Source of the DNA: Natronosalvus hydrolyticus
GTDB taxonomy: Archaea > Halobacteriota > Halobacteria > Halobacteriales > Natrialbaceae
NCBI GenBank assembly: GCA_025517525.1
Contig: JAOPJZ010000002.1
Coordinates: forward strand, 372,001 to 436,000
Length of the DNA stretch: 64,000 nucleotides
Direction: 5' to 3'
Part shown: positions 1 to 9,146 of the stretch, piece by piece
Layout of the letters: every line of letters starts with the position of its first letter
Numbering within the stretch: position 1 is the first letter of the stretch
The notes under the pieces: model-generated
Told to the model about the DNA's origin: nothing
Databases searched by the model: none
Seen by the model: the letters and a program-made list of their open reading frames with translations, nothing else
Position numbers and translations under genes: made by a program

Positions 1-75
1 TGTCGACGCCTCGTCACCGGCCTCGGTGCTACAGCGGCATGTGTCACAGCCACATGACGAATCCTCAGTGCTCAT
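1..75 (-). CDS. N-terminus of a cysteine-rich protein (runs off the window)
   Basis: An ATG at 75-73 opens a reading frame without stops to the left edge (25 codons). It encodes a serine/acid-rich start with closely spaced cysteines (C-G-C-D-T-C-R-C). A purine-rich GAGGGG lies just before the ATG. Clustered cysteines near the N-terminus are typical of small metal- or thiol-handling proteins, but too little is visible to name a family. A perfect inverted repeat lies about 39 bases upstream and could be its operator. Confidence 0.4.
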   Translation of the reverse strand, partial: MSTEDSSCGCDTCRCSTEAGDEAST

Positions 76-113
76 CGTCGTTCCCCTCTTGAACCGTAGA
101 TTGCATGTGTCAT

Positions 114-129
114 TTTCGGATCACCGAAA
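114..129. promoter_or_regulatory. Inverted repeat TTTCGG-N4-CCGAAA
   Basis: A perfect 6+4+6 inverted repeat upstream of the partial left-edge gene. Its position 39 bases before the ATG fits an operator just upstream of the TATA region. The binding protein is unknown. Confidence 0.35.
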
Positions 130-820
130 GCTTTGCCGTCGTATCCGACCGAGTTCTATCACAACCTTACCCGCATGAACCAGCGGTTTCTCCTCTTCAC
201 TCGGGAGCAGATACCAGTAGCCGTATGCGACCGAGTGTGTTAAAAATTGGCGTGCGTATTATTAACTAACATGGATTAGACACCTTCAGATAACCGTGAA
301 GAACGAGTGGGTGAACGGGAATGAACTTGGCGCTGGCGACGCCCCACGTATCACCCCACGGCCGAAGGCGGGACAGCCCTTTGCTTGGATTTCATTCGAG
401 CGTCGGTCGTTCGATGATTACGTCTTCAGGATCCAGCTGCAGCCTTGCTCCCAGCACTCCACAGTCGGTAGCTTTTCGTTGCGGTCGTCACTTTTTGTAT
501 CACTGATATGTCACCCGAGAGCGTCTGTCGCCTCGTTGGACACGCGTGTCGCACTGTAGCCATTCACCGACGCGATGCACAGCCACTGATCGGTATGCGA
601 CCCAATGCGTGTGATCCGGGCGACCCTGCTGAGCGACGAGAATTGGCACGAGTTCTTCGAAGTGGTCGACGCCAATGAGTGGGGCGCCATACAGGAAGCA
701 CAGACCGGTGGCACCCCTCAACCCGTGGCACCGATCCAGAACGTATTAAGAAAATTGGAGTTCTTTATAATACACACATTCTCACTCAAGCTGACGGCTT
801 CCCGATCAGTTCGATCCTGT
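130..820. other. No recognisable gene (about 690 bases)
   Basis: The stretch is comparatively AT-rich. Only short open frames occur and none has haloarchaeal protein character. It lies between a gene start and a decayed transposase, so it is probably eroded accessory DNA. Confidence 0.5.
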
Positions 821-1320
821 TTAGTTTGTCTCATTGTTCCAGTGGGCGAAGGCTCGGAGCCACAAATTAGCCGTCTCTGGATCGACGTGCCTTAACGAGT
901 ATGTGAACGAAGACGTTCAACGTTTTACCACTCTGTAAACACTTACAACGCTGTTTCGCTCACCGTGTCGCTCGTACCGAAACTCGAAACCGCAGCGGTA
1001 AAATGCAGTTTTCAGCCAGGGAGCCGAATCGATCAGAAAGACAGCGTCTTTGACGTCTCCACGAGTTTCGCAAGGAATATCTCGGTAATAGCGGTTGTAC
1101 GGGCCGAATACAGCCGAACGTGGAAGAATCGGTTGGTCACTTGATCTGCGGCGTACAGCCAGTCCTACTGACCATCGATCCAGATCACGGTTTCATCGAG
1201 TGCAACTTGCCCCGGACAGGCATCGTTTTTCGGTGCAAGATCGGCCCTGTGAACCCAATCATGGACCGCCTTTCAATTCCGCTTGACACCGTATTTCTCG
1301 AGTTATCAAACTGTATTTGA
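821..1320 (-). pseudogene. Decayed IS6-like DDE transposase
   Basis: Reading the minus strand gives successive blocks of the haloarchaeal IS6-like DDE transposase. They are WVHRADL, then DETVIWIDGQ followed by a stop, then the DAVFLIDSAPWLKTAF block with its catalytic-type Asp, FEFRYERHGERNSV, and a C-terminal segment ending AHWNNETN before a TAA at 823-821. At least three in-frame stops (after IDGQ, within the P-G-K segment and after VVKR) make it non-functional. The family assignment rests on the order and spacing of these motifs, as remembered from haloarchaeal IS elements. A second remnant of the same type lies at 5312-5660 in the opposite orientation. Confidence 0.75.
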
Positions 1321-1491
1321 AAGTGATGGTTCGTCCAGGTGGAGGTGAATACCGAGCGCCATCAGCTCGCGCGGTGACCGTTCTCGCTACACAAATTCCA
1401 AGTCGATCCACCCACTAGATTCTCTGAGCTTGGCGCGCCATAGGCACCAAAAACGGCCACCGTCTCACCACTTCATACGCAAACTAAACAC

Positions 1492-1983
1492 CGCGATCAG
1501 TTCCATGACTACAGTAATGAGGTTGACCACGTCATTCATGCTGGGGACTTCGGTTCAAAAGCGGCATTTGCGAATGTACATGAACTTACTGACGACCTAC
1601 CTTCGTCTATGGAATGGTCGACCCGGTCGATATTGATCTTCCAGCAGTTGCTTCGGTTACGGCCAACGGTAGGCCGTCGTCGTTTCAAATGGGATGATCA
1701 ATTTCGTCGAACGGGCCGTGTCGAGTTCGGAAGGTGTTGTTTTTAACCGCAACGACTGGCTCGACGCTGTCGGAGAAACGACACGGCAAGAGCTGATACG
1801 GACAGACCGGTTGTCGGTGTCAGCGGACATGGTCACGAAATTGAGGACGAGAGTCATAATGGTGTTCGAGTACTGAACCCGGGAAGTGCTACGGGTGTCG
1901 GCCCAGCTGATGGGACGGCAACCATGATGACTGCCGAGGTTTCTGACAGTAGAATTGACATAACCGTTCACGAGTCACGCTAG
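1492..1983 (+). pseudogene. Frameshifted metallophosphoesterase (MJ0936/YfcE type)
   Basis: Three reading frames have to be joined to recover a calcineurin-like phosphoesterase. The first gives EVDHVIHAGDF with the GD metal-site motif (from about 1519). The next gives GMVDPVDIDLPAVASV (about 1609-1660). The third gives INFVERAVSSSEGVVFNRNDW, then after another shift SGHGHE (the GHTH-like metal motif) and LNPGSATG, ending in a TAG at 1983. Intact homologues are single-domain proteins of about 165-170 residues with GD, GN and GHTH motifs. The amino-terminal D-x-H motif region is not recoverable here. The gene is dead through several indels. Confidence 0.8.
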
Positions 1984-2062
1984 ATTCGCTTGTTTCTCTT
2001 GAATTTTTGTCAGCGTCTACAGAACGAACAGGAGAATCGATATATTTCAGCGAAACAACCAC

Positions 2063-4906
2063 TCACTGCCTGTCGGAGAGCCACCGAAGAAGTCGGTCAC
2101 AGAGCAGTGTCCCAACAGGATGGCGGCCGTACTGGTGGGCGAGACGAAATGTCAGAGCTGTCATCGAACCCTTGCCGTACCCCCGAATAACCAGTGGACT
2201 CCCCCAGTTGGCGATCCAGCCTTCGACGTAGCCAACGTGGACGCGATCGACCGAGGGGTTCAGTTCCGCACCTACCACGTGTGGATAACACCCCTCGAGT
2301 TCCCAGCCAAGCGTCCGATCGTCACAGATGTCCGCAAGCAGTGGCGAGTCCTGATAGTAGAACCCGGCGGCAGTGTTCCAGTTTGCGGGCTGGGGCAACA
2401 AACGGTAACTGAACGGCCCGGTGGCGTGCATTTCACCGTCACGGTTTGGAACCTGGATCACCGCCCCGCCACTGGTGGCGAAGTCTTCGATTCGAGTCGT
2501 AATATCACTCGTTACGGCGACATCGACGTTGCCAGAAAGCGAATGTGTAACCGGAACACCGGCTTCAGCCAGCCGTGACGCAAAGAGGCCCTCGGCGTAA
2601 ACGGTCGCTTCTGGCGTCTGCTTTCGAGAGGCGTCGACAACGGTAATAGGCTCGCTCGTCGAAACGGTTGGGATCCCATCCGTCGTGTTGGAGTTGTCCG
2701 GAACAAATGTGGCAACGAGATCGACCGTTTGCACTACCGGTTCTGTGGATTCTGAGAGAGTATCAGACTCCGACACTGCCATCGCTACCGGTATCGTCGT
2801 ACTGACAGACGTTGCTCCGTTGGCAGGGACCGAGACGGCCTTGGTCGCCGTCCGTTCTGCGAACGTCCACTCGAGCGTACCCGTTACCGTACGCCGCCCG
2901 TCGTTAACGACGTACAGTTCCAGGTGTTTCTCGCCACCGACCCATGCCACGTGACTCTCCGGCCGAAGTACCACCGCAAGCTCGTCGTTGACTGCCGAGA
3001 ACGCAGACAGGAACGACTTCGATTCACGGTACGCGGTAACGAGCCCGTTGAACTCCCACTCGGTATCCGAAAGTTCGGTTAGGACGTACCCACCCATCGA
3101 TTCCCGAATCCGCAACTCCTCGATGAGGTGTTTAATCGATGTGAACTCACGTCGTTGCCAGGCTGCCGAAAGATCCGTGTAGTCATCGAATACATCGGGG
3201 AGCGTCGTCCGTTGGAATCTATCGTCGATGCCGTCGGGTCGTTTGAGCGCCTCAACGAGAAACTCGTGGTCGAACCAGTGCGGGTCGCCACCATAGTGCT
3301 CTCGGAGGTCATCGACATCGGGCAATCCCCAGGTTCCAAGTTCCGAGATGACAATCGGTGCGTCGGGTTCGTCAAACTCGACTGTCGCGTAGTTGTCACC
3401 GGGGTTATGACAGATATGGGTGACATCTGCCGCCCATTGACTGGCCTGATCAGGGCTAACGTAGTAGCGGTGGTAATCGTTAATGTCAGTCGCGACGTGA
3501 GCCCATCCGGAGTTGTCACAGATGACCCGCGTCGGATCCACAGACTGAACCCACTCATAGCATTCAGCAAGAAAGCGTTGCTTTTCAACGTCTGTCCAGA
3601 GCGTTTCTTCGATGTCGTGATGGCCGATCCCCCACTCCTCGTTGTAGAGTGACCAGACGACCACGCTCGGCCGGTTGTAGTCGCGGTCGATCAGTGCCTC
3701 GAGTTGGCCACGAACCTCAGTACGTGATCGATCGGTGTAGCGAGTCGGATTCGCCGGTTCCTGCCAGACCAGCATTCCCATCCGATCGGCCGCCTCGAGA
3801 AAGTCCGGGTGCGCGGGCTTGACGTGCTTGCGAATCAGGTTGAATCCGAGATCGGATGCTAGGTCGATTTCCGCCGTAAATGCGTTCTCGTCATGGGGAC
3901 GATAAAACGTCTCTGGATAGTATCCTTGCTCGAGAACACCGCGAATCGTAATCGGGTCTCCGTTGAGCAAAAACTCACCATTTCGCGTCTCGAAGCTCCG
4001 CATGCCGAACGTGTCGTTGTACCGATCAACCACGCTGTTATTTCGCTCGAGAGTGACACTGATATCATACAGCGTTGGGTTGTCGGGGGACCAATAGACG
4101 GGATCGTCAAAACAGAGGACAGCGCTCATTTCGATCGTCGATTCGTCGGCATACGCATCTGTATGGGTTTCTGCGTCCGAATCACCGTCGTCACCCCTGT
4201 TAGCATCGCTAGCGGTTACAGGGACCGTCATCTGAGCGTCAACAGCCCCATCGAGACGTGCCTCGAGTGTCGCCGAAACAACATTGGGGTCGGCAGGTCC
4301 GGGCACGATCTCGAAGGCAACTTTCGCCTGGTCGTTCTCGAGGTCAGGGGTTACGCGTACGTCGACGATCCGGGTTTCCGGTCGAAACGCGAGGGTAACA
4401 GATTGCCAGATGCCCGAGATCCGTGTGTACCACGGATCACCTTGCTTCCCATGGGGTATCTCCGAGAGATCTTCGGGATCGGTGACGCAAACGATAATGT
4501 GGTTCTCGCCCGCGTTGAGGGAGTCGGTTATGTCGAATTCAAACGGCAGGTAGCCGCCGCGATTCTCGCCGACGCGCTCGCCATTGAGCCACACCGTCGT
4601 CTCGTAGTCAACGGCGTCAAATCGGAGAAACGCATGCGTCTCCTCGGGCACGTTTTCGAGGTCGAACGATCGGCGATACCACGCCGTACCAGTGTACGAT
4701 CGGTACGCGTCGTCTTCTTGCCACACTCGAGGCACCGTAACGGTATGGGCTCGCGCCGGCCAGACGGCGTCCGGTTCGTCCCACCCCCTCGATCGGCCGC
4801 TGCGTTCGGGATCGGTAAGAAACTCCCACGATCCGTTGAGCGAGCGTTCGTAACGTAAGGGCGCTCGATCATCACTGTGATCGTCGGGATTCGGTTCCGT
4901 GGTCAT
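2063..4906 (-). CDS. Glycoside hydrolase family 2 (beta-galactosidase/beta-glucuronidase type)
   Basis: A 947-residue cytoplasmic GH2 enzyme. The N-terminal jelly-roll sugar-binding domain (about residues 20-180, with NGSWEF and a GYLPFEFDIT block) is followed by an immunoglobulin-like domain (about 185-310) and a TIM barrel (from about 315). The general acid/base is Glu423 in SLYNEEWG and the nucleophile is Glu522 in ISELGTWG. GH2 enzymes hydrolyse terminal beta-galactosides, beta-glucuronides or beta-mannosides with retention; the specificity here cannot be read from sequence. It lacks a signal peptide, so it should act on imported oligosaccharides. It is a clear paralogue of the 10248-13007 enzyme, and the two barrels share long blocks. 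It is convergent on decayed DNA and lies behind the IclR gene, outside the main operon. Confidence 0.93.
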   Translation of the reverse strand: MTTEPNPDDHSDDRAPLRYERSLNGSWEFLTDPERSGRSRGWDEPDAVWPARAHTVTVPRVWQEDDAYRSYTGTAWYRRSFDLENVPEETHAFLRFDAVDYETTVWLNGERVGENRGGYLPFEFDITDSLNAGENHIIVCVTDPEDLSEIPHGKQGDPWYTRISGIWQSVTLAFRPETRIVDVRVTPDLENDQAKVAFEIVPGPADPNVVSATLEARLDGAVDAQMTVPVTASDANRGDDGDSDAETHTDAYADESTIEMSAVLCFDDPVYWSPDNPTLYDISVTLERNNSVVDRYNDTFGMRSFETRNGEFLLNGDPITIRGVLEQGYYPETFYRPHDENAFTAEIDLASDLGFNLIRKHVKPAHPDFLEAADRMGMLVWQEPANPTRYTDRSRTEVRGQLEALIDRDYNRPSVVVWSLYNEEWGIGHHDIEETLWTDVEKQRFLAECYEWVQSVDPTRVICDNSGWAHVATDINDYHRYYVSPDQASQWAADVTHICHNPGDNYATVEFDEPDAPIVISELGTWGLPDVDDLREHYGGDPHWFDHEFLVEALKRPDGIDDRFQRTTLPDVFDDYTDLSAAWQRREFTSIKHLIEELRIRESMGGYVLTELSDTEWEFNGLVTAYRESKSFLSAFSAVNDELAVVLRPESHVAWVGGEKHLELYVVNDGRRTVTGTLEWTFAERTATKAVSVPANGATSVSTTIPVAMAVSESDTLSESTEPVVQTVDLVATFVPDNSNTTDGIPTVSTSEPITVVDASRKQTPEATVYAEGLFASRLAEAGVPVTHSLSGNVDVAVTSDITTRIEDFATSGGAVIQVPNRDGEMHATGPFSYRLLPQPANWNTAAGFYYQDSPLLADICDDRTLGWELEGCYPHVVGAELNPSVDRVHVGYVEGWIANWGSPLVIRGYGKGSMTALTFRLAHQYGRHPVGTLLCDRLLRWLSDRQ

Positions 4907-5311
4907 TGGTCTTTTCGAATATTCTCACGGTCGTGATACATTATGCGCGGCGCGCGCTGCCGGTACGCTCGAACTGACACGGCTGTCTGCTGCGTTCCCC
5001 TTTGTGTCACGATTTGTGACCCCCATGATCAATCACGTACGAGATAGTATGACGTGTGGTGGATAAAGCTTCCGTGCCCGCCGACTAGCGCTGTTCAGAG
5101 TTTAGTTAGAAGGATCAAGGAAGGGAGTTCGTGATATCCATGCCCGAACTTAGCCGCCTCACGCTACCGAGCAGCAGCATTTGGTTAGAATGTGTGTGGA
5201 GCGGGTTGATGCAGCTCAACTTTTGGCAACAGATAGTCGTTGCCTCAATTTCAAATACAGTTTATTATTCTGGTAGGTTAGTGTCCCTCGTGCTTACTTG
5301 ATCAGCAAAAA
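4907..5311. other. Intergenic region, no intact gene
   Basis: This holds the promoter side of the GH2 gene (ATG at 4906). A TTATTATTCTGG stretch lies near 5263. Nothing here reads as a protein. It merges rightward into transposase debris. Confidence 0.5.
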
Positions 5312-5660
5312 GTGAATACTAAAGCCGAGCTAAAGCCCAAGAATGACAAAACGGCCGATCACGCCGCGCTCAATGAGACTCTGATCTACCTGACCCACGA
5401 ACGGAACTGGCTGTTCGCCGTCGTTGGGACTAATTCAGACGTTCTCTCTAATTTCGGCTGTCTCAAACACGAAGTAAGGGGCGTACTGAATCCCTCTCGA
5501 GAAATCGATCGAGAATTACGACCTCGAAAACGTCGTGTTTCTCGTCGATTCCGACGACCGGCTACAAGCAGAAATTCACCACCATGGCGACGCGTTTCGA
5601 CATGGACGCCACGGCCAACGCAACAGCCTTCAATGTGTTTTTCTAAAGGTATAACTCGAA
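5312..5660 (+). pseudogene. Decayed IS6-like DDE transposase fragment
   Basis: The plus strand gives DHAALNETLIYL (the first catalytic-Asp block, with Asp changed to Asn), then a different frame gives LENVVFLVDSDDRLQAEIHHHGD and FRHGRHGQRNSLQCVF. These follow the order of the haloarchaeal IS6-like DDE transposase (DETVI, VFLVDGAPWL, RHGNRNxVERVF). The first catalytic residue is altered and at least one frameshift is present. It is the inverted counterpart of the remnant at 821-1320, and the two bracket the metallophosphoesterase pseudogene and the GH2 gene. Confidence 0.65.
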
Positions 5661-5828
5661 ACATACCAATTTAAGTATGTTACAGAAACGTTGATTCAGA
5701 AACGGCCAAGAATTTGTTGCAGAATTTTTACAGGTTGGAATCGACTACTCTGAGCGATACCGACTCGCGAGTCAACGCGTATCTCAATGAGAAACGATTA
5801 GGTAGTTGCGCCACATCGTTCGTGATGA

Positions 5829-6635
5829 ATGTCGGGGACGAGCCACCACGTGAAATCGGTCCGGAAGCTATTTCGGATCATCGAAGCGCTGGAACGCCAC
5901 GAAATGATGGGTGTGACGGAGCTGGCCCGGGAAACAGGGATTGCCAAGAGTTCAGTCTACAAGTATCTCGACACGCTCCAGTACCTGGGTTTCGTCACGA
6001 AAACTGAAACCTCGTACGCCCTTTCGCTTCGGTGGTACGAGATTGGACGCGGCGTGCGCGAGCGTCGAGCGGTCTTTCAAACCGCGAGGTCGGAACTCGA
6101 TCGACTCGCCCGACAGACCGGAGAAACCATCTCGCTCGTCGTCGAGGAAGATAGTGATGCGGTCTACCTCTTGCAATTATGCGAACGGGAACGGCCTGCT
6201 GCTCCCGTAGAGGAGGGCTCCCGAATTCCCATACCAATTTCTGTCGGTGGAAAGGCGATTCTTTCGTACCGACCGATCAAGGAAGTTGAGGCGGTGCTCG
6301 CCCATCACGAGTTGACCGATCAGTCGGATCAGCTTATTTCGGAACTCCAGACCCTCCGGAATCAGCGGATGGTCATCGAACGCGAAAGTCCCAGTGACGG
6401 GAAGTTCAGTGCGGGTTCGTTTATGGGGCATCGCCACGTCGTCGGTCACGGCGAGCCCTACCAGAACCTACACAGCGTCGCCGTCCCCATCAGAGATGCC
6501 GACAGCTACGCAGTCGCTGCAATCGAAGTCAGCGGCTCGAAGGAGAGTCTGTACGGGCAACGCCTCGAGGACGAGATCGCGAGGCTCCTGGTGAACGCGA
6601 GCAAGTCGATCGAAACCGTGTTGCAGAGTCAGTGA
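5829..6635 (+). CDS. IclR-family transcriptional regulator
   Basis: A 268-residue one-component regulator. The N-terminal winged helix-turn-helix (about residues 8-70: KSVRKLFRIIEAL, then GVTELARETGIAKSSVYKYL and a wing) is followed by the IclR effector domain (about 80-265). The ATG at 5829 is chosen because it starts just ahead of the conserved KSVRKLFRII helix; an upstream frame adds only non-conserved sequence. IclR proteins bind small carbohydrate- or aromatic-derived acids and often regulate neighbouring catabolic genes. It lies between the GH2 gene (2063-4906) and the end of the dgoD operon, so it probably controls this sugar island, with a sugar acid as a plausible ligand. Confidence 0.9.
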   Translation: MSGTSHHVKSVRKLFRIIEALERHEMMGVTELARETGIAKSSVYKYLDTLQYLGFVTKTETSYALSLRWYEIGRGVRERRAVFQTARSELDRLARQTGETISLVVEEDSDAVYLLQLCERERPAAPVEEGSRIPIPISVGGKAILSYRPIKEVEAVLAHHELTDQSDQLISELQTLRNQRMVIERESPSDGKFSAGSFMGHRHVVGHGEPYQNLHSVAVPIRDADSYAVAAIEVSGSKESLYGQRLEDEIARLLVNASKSIETVLQSQ

Positions 6636-6762
6636 TTTGTGGCGGTCGTAATCGAGGGCGGATGGTCACTGCTCGGTTCGTCGGATCGTCTCTCGTCTGT
6701 TTGGATCGCACCATCCCGATCGTCGGTATGTAATTTAAAGAGGCCCGCCGCTAGAGGATCGA

Positions 6763-7875
6763 TCAGAGGTACTGCTCGACGTCGATCCCGACCGTCTTAC
6801 CGGTTTCGCCCGCTTCGTAGATAGCCCGAAGCGCCTCCATATCGACAAGGCCGTGAACGCCATCGGGCTCGATCTCTCCTTCAGAGAGGACTCGATCGGC
6901 GAAGTAAGCGAACAATTCGGTCATCTGGTCGACCTGGTCGGATTCGAACGTTACCGTGTCTTCGCCGCGTTCGATCCGCAGGTCGGTATCCATATGGAAC
7001 GCTGGTTCGAAGACCAACTCCCCCTCAGTGCCGATAATTCGGAGGCTCGTCGTGGCGTGGGCGTTCTGGCTCGAGGTCGCAGTCAGAATCGTTCCGTCGT
7101 CGAACGTGACGGTAAAAGCAGATCGCTCGTCGGGAACCTCGTCGAATGCGTCGTGACTCGACGCCATCGTCGCCTGTACCGAAACAGGGTCGGCCTCGAG
7201 TAGAAATCGGGTGGTGTTGAGCGGATAGATACCGAGATCCATGACTGAGGTACCGTATCCCGTTGCGTCCGGATCGAGTCGCCACTGGTCCGGGTCATCG
7301 AAGATGTCGAGGAGCGTCTGAGAGTTGTTCCCGATCGCAGCGACTGGCTCTCCAATTTCCCCAGCCCGGATCAACTCGCGGGCGTGGCGAACGAGCGGTT
7401 CGGTCTGCATCCGGTAGCCGACGAGCAACGGAACGTCGGCTTCCTCACAGGCGTCGACCATCGCTGCCGCGCGCTCGGCCGTCGCCTCCATCGGTTTCTC
7501 ACAGAAAACCGGCTTCCCGAGGTCGGCGGCCGTTTCGGCGTACTCGAGGTGGTAGGCGTTCGGCGTACAGATGTAGACGGCGTCGTAGGCATCAGCGGCC
7601 TCGCCCTCGTGAAACTCGTCGTACGTGATTCCGCGTTCGACGCTCTTGACCTCGTCGACGATGCCCCGGGCCTTCTCGGTCGAACTGCTGACGGCGACAG
7701 TCGCCTCACAGTGGTCGAGGTCCGAAATGGCCGGGATCACCATCTCTGCAGTCCACCAACCAATTCCGATAAGGGCAACTCTGAGGGTACCGTTGGGATC
7801 GGTTTCCCACTCGCGATACTCATAGGACCCGAGTGTCTGTCCCAGACCGACGCTCGGTTCAGTTTCGTCTGTCAT
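6763..7875 (-). CDS. Gfo/Idh/MocA oxidoreductase, likely aldose 1-dehydrogenase
   Basis: A 370-residue NAD(P)-dependent enzyme. The Rossmann domain shows GIGWW at 37-41, and the family signature CEKPMEA has its Glu-Lys-Pro at 126-128. The C-terminal domain carries DPDQWRLD and the block around MDLGIYPLNTTRFLL. These blocks closely resemble, from memory, the haloarchaeal D-xylose/aldose 1-dehydrogenase (glucose-fructose-oxidoreductase-like) of Haloferax and Haloarcula. Such an enzyme oxidises an aldose to an aldonolactone. Lying 42 bases after dgoD, it would supply the aldonate that DgoD dehydrates. The substrate (galactose, xylose or another sugar) is inferred from context only. Confidence 0.85.
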   Translation of the reverse strand: MTDETEPSVGLGQTLGSYEYREWETDPNGTLRVALIGIGWWTAEMVIPAISDLDHCEATVAVSSSTEKARGIVDEVKSVERGITYDEFHEGEAADAYDAVYICTPNAYHLEYAETAADLGKPVFCEKPMEATAERAAAMVDACEEADVPLLVGYRMQTEPLVRHARELIRAGEIGEPVAAIGNNSQTLLDIFDDPDQWRLDPDATGYGTSVMDLGIYPLNTTRFLLEADPVSVQATMASSHDAFDEVPDERSAFTVTFDDGTILTATSSQNAHATTSLRIIGTEGELVFEPAFHMDTDLRIERGEDTVTFESDQVDQMTELFAYFADRVLSEGEIEPDGVHGLVDMEALRAIYEAGETGKTVGIDVEQYL

Positions 7876-7917
7876 AGGTAGTATTTATCGTCGGGCGACA
7901 AAATACCAGGCGTTACG

Positions 7918-9066
7918 CTACCACTCCGCGACGCTCCCGTCAGCGTGTCGCCATACAGGGTTGTGCCAGTCGACGTCGCCAGCCTTTTCGCGGACGTACT
8001 CCTCGTCAACCTCGATTCCCAGTCCCGGTTCGTCGGGAATGTCGACGTACCCGTCGTGGTACTCGAACACTGATGGATTGGCGAGGTAGTCGAGGACGTC
8101 GCTCGTCTCGTTGTAGTGGATATCGAGGCTCTGCTCCTGGATGATCGCATTCGGCGAGCAGGCGTCGACCTGGATACACGAAGCGAGTGCGATGGGTCCC
8201 AACGGACAGTGTGGGGCCATCGCCACGTCGTAGGCTTCAGCCATCGCCGCGATTTTGTTGACTTCCGTTATTCCGCCCGCGTGAGAGAGGTCCGGTTGAA
8301 TCAGATCGACGTGGCCGTCCTCGAGGATCGACTTGAAATCCCAGCGCGAATACATCCGTTCACCGGTTGCGATCGGGGTCGTCGTGTGCTGGGCGACCTC
8401 ACCGAGGTCGTCGAGATGCTCCGAAAGCACGGGTTCTTCGATGAAAAACGGGTTGTACGGTTCGAGAGCGACGACAAGTTGTTTCGCCATCGGCTTCGAA
8501 ACGCGCCCGTGGAAGTCAACGCCCACGTCGATGTCGGGGCCGACGGCCTCGCGAACCTCACGCATTCTCGTGGCTGCGGCGTCGACTGCAGCCGGGTTGT
8601 CGAGTCGTTCAATCGCGGGCGTGCCGTTCATCTTGAGTGCCGTGAAGCCCGCATCGACTTTTTCTCGAGCCTGAGCGGCGACGTCAGCGGGTTCGTCACC
8701 GCCGACCCACTGGTAGACGCGCATGCGGTCGCGTGCGGACCCGCCGAGTAGTTCGTACACCGGCGCACCGAGGGTTTTGCCTTTGATATCCCAGAGCGCC
8801 TGGTCGACGCCGGCGATCGCGCTCATCAGGATCGGACCGCCCCGGTAGAAGCCGCCGCGGTACATCGTCTGCCAGTGGTCTTCGATCCGCGATGGATCCT
8901 CGCCGAGCAGGTAGGTATCCATCAGTTCTTCGACCGCGGTCCTGACAGTCTTCGCACGGCCCTCGACGACCGGTTCGCCCCAGCCAACGGTGCCGTCGCT
9001 CGTCGTCACTTTGAGGAACAGCCACCGTGGCGGAACCTCGAACAGTTCGTAGTCTGTAATTTGCAT
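7918..9066 (-). CDS. dgoD: D-galactonate dehydratase
   Basis: A 382-residue enolase-superfamily enzyme that removes water from D-galactonate to give 2-keto-3-deoxy-D-galactonate. It follows the Escherichia coli DgoD sequence almost block by block. Shared features include the start of the PPRW(M/L)FLK strand, FYRGGPILMSAIAG, the VGGD strand, DFHGRVS, FIEEPVL, ATGERM, QPDLSHAGGI, APHCPLGPIALA, and a common end NSVAEW/GSVAEW. Metal ligands are Asp184, Glu210 and Glu236; catalytic His186 and His286 are in place. Length equals the bacterial enzyme. It sits between the GH-A glycosidase and the aldose dehydrogenase genes. It implies an oxidative (De Ley-Doudoroff type) galactose route whose kinase and aldolase are elsewhere. 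The close bacterial similarity hints at transfer. Confidence 0.93.
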   Translation of the reverse strand: MQITDYELFEVPPRWLFLKVTTSDGTVGWGEPVVEGRAKTVRTAVEELMDTYLLGEDPSRIEDHWQTMYRGGFYRGGPILMSAIAGVDQALWDIKGKTLGAPVYELLGGSARDRMRVYQWVGGDEPADVAAQAREKVDAGFTALKMNGTPAIERLDNPAAVDAAATRMREVREAVGPDIDVGVDFHGRVSKPMAKQLVVALEPYNPFFIEEPVLSEHLDDLGEVAQHTTTPIATGERMYSRWDFKSILEDGHVDLIQPDLSHAGGITEVNKIAAMAEAYDVAMAPHCPLGPIALASCIQVDACSPNAIIQEQSLDIHYNETSDVLDYLANPSVFEYHDGYVDIPDEPGLGIEVDEEYVREKAGDVDWHNPVWRHADGSVAEW

Positions 9067-9146
9067 TGTTTCGGAATCACTCCGTCGTTGTTATCTATTG
9101 GTTCTGTCCCGGTTTCGATTTATCTCGTGTTCATTTCTCACGATAC

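Noticed and set aside
3893..4858. A 321-codon open frame on the plus strand inside the GH2 gene
   Set aside because: It is antisense to a well-conserved enzyme, and its translation has no family character; such frames are common opposite GC-rich haloarchaeal genes.
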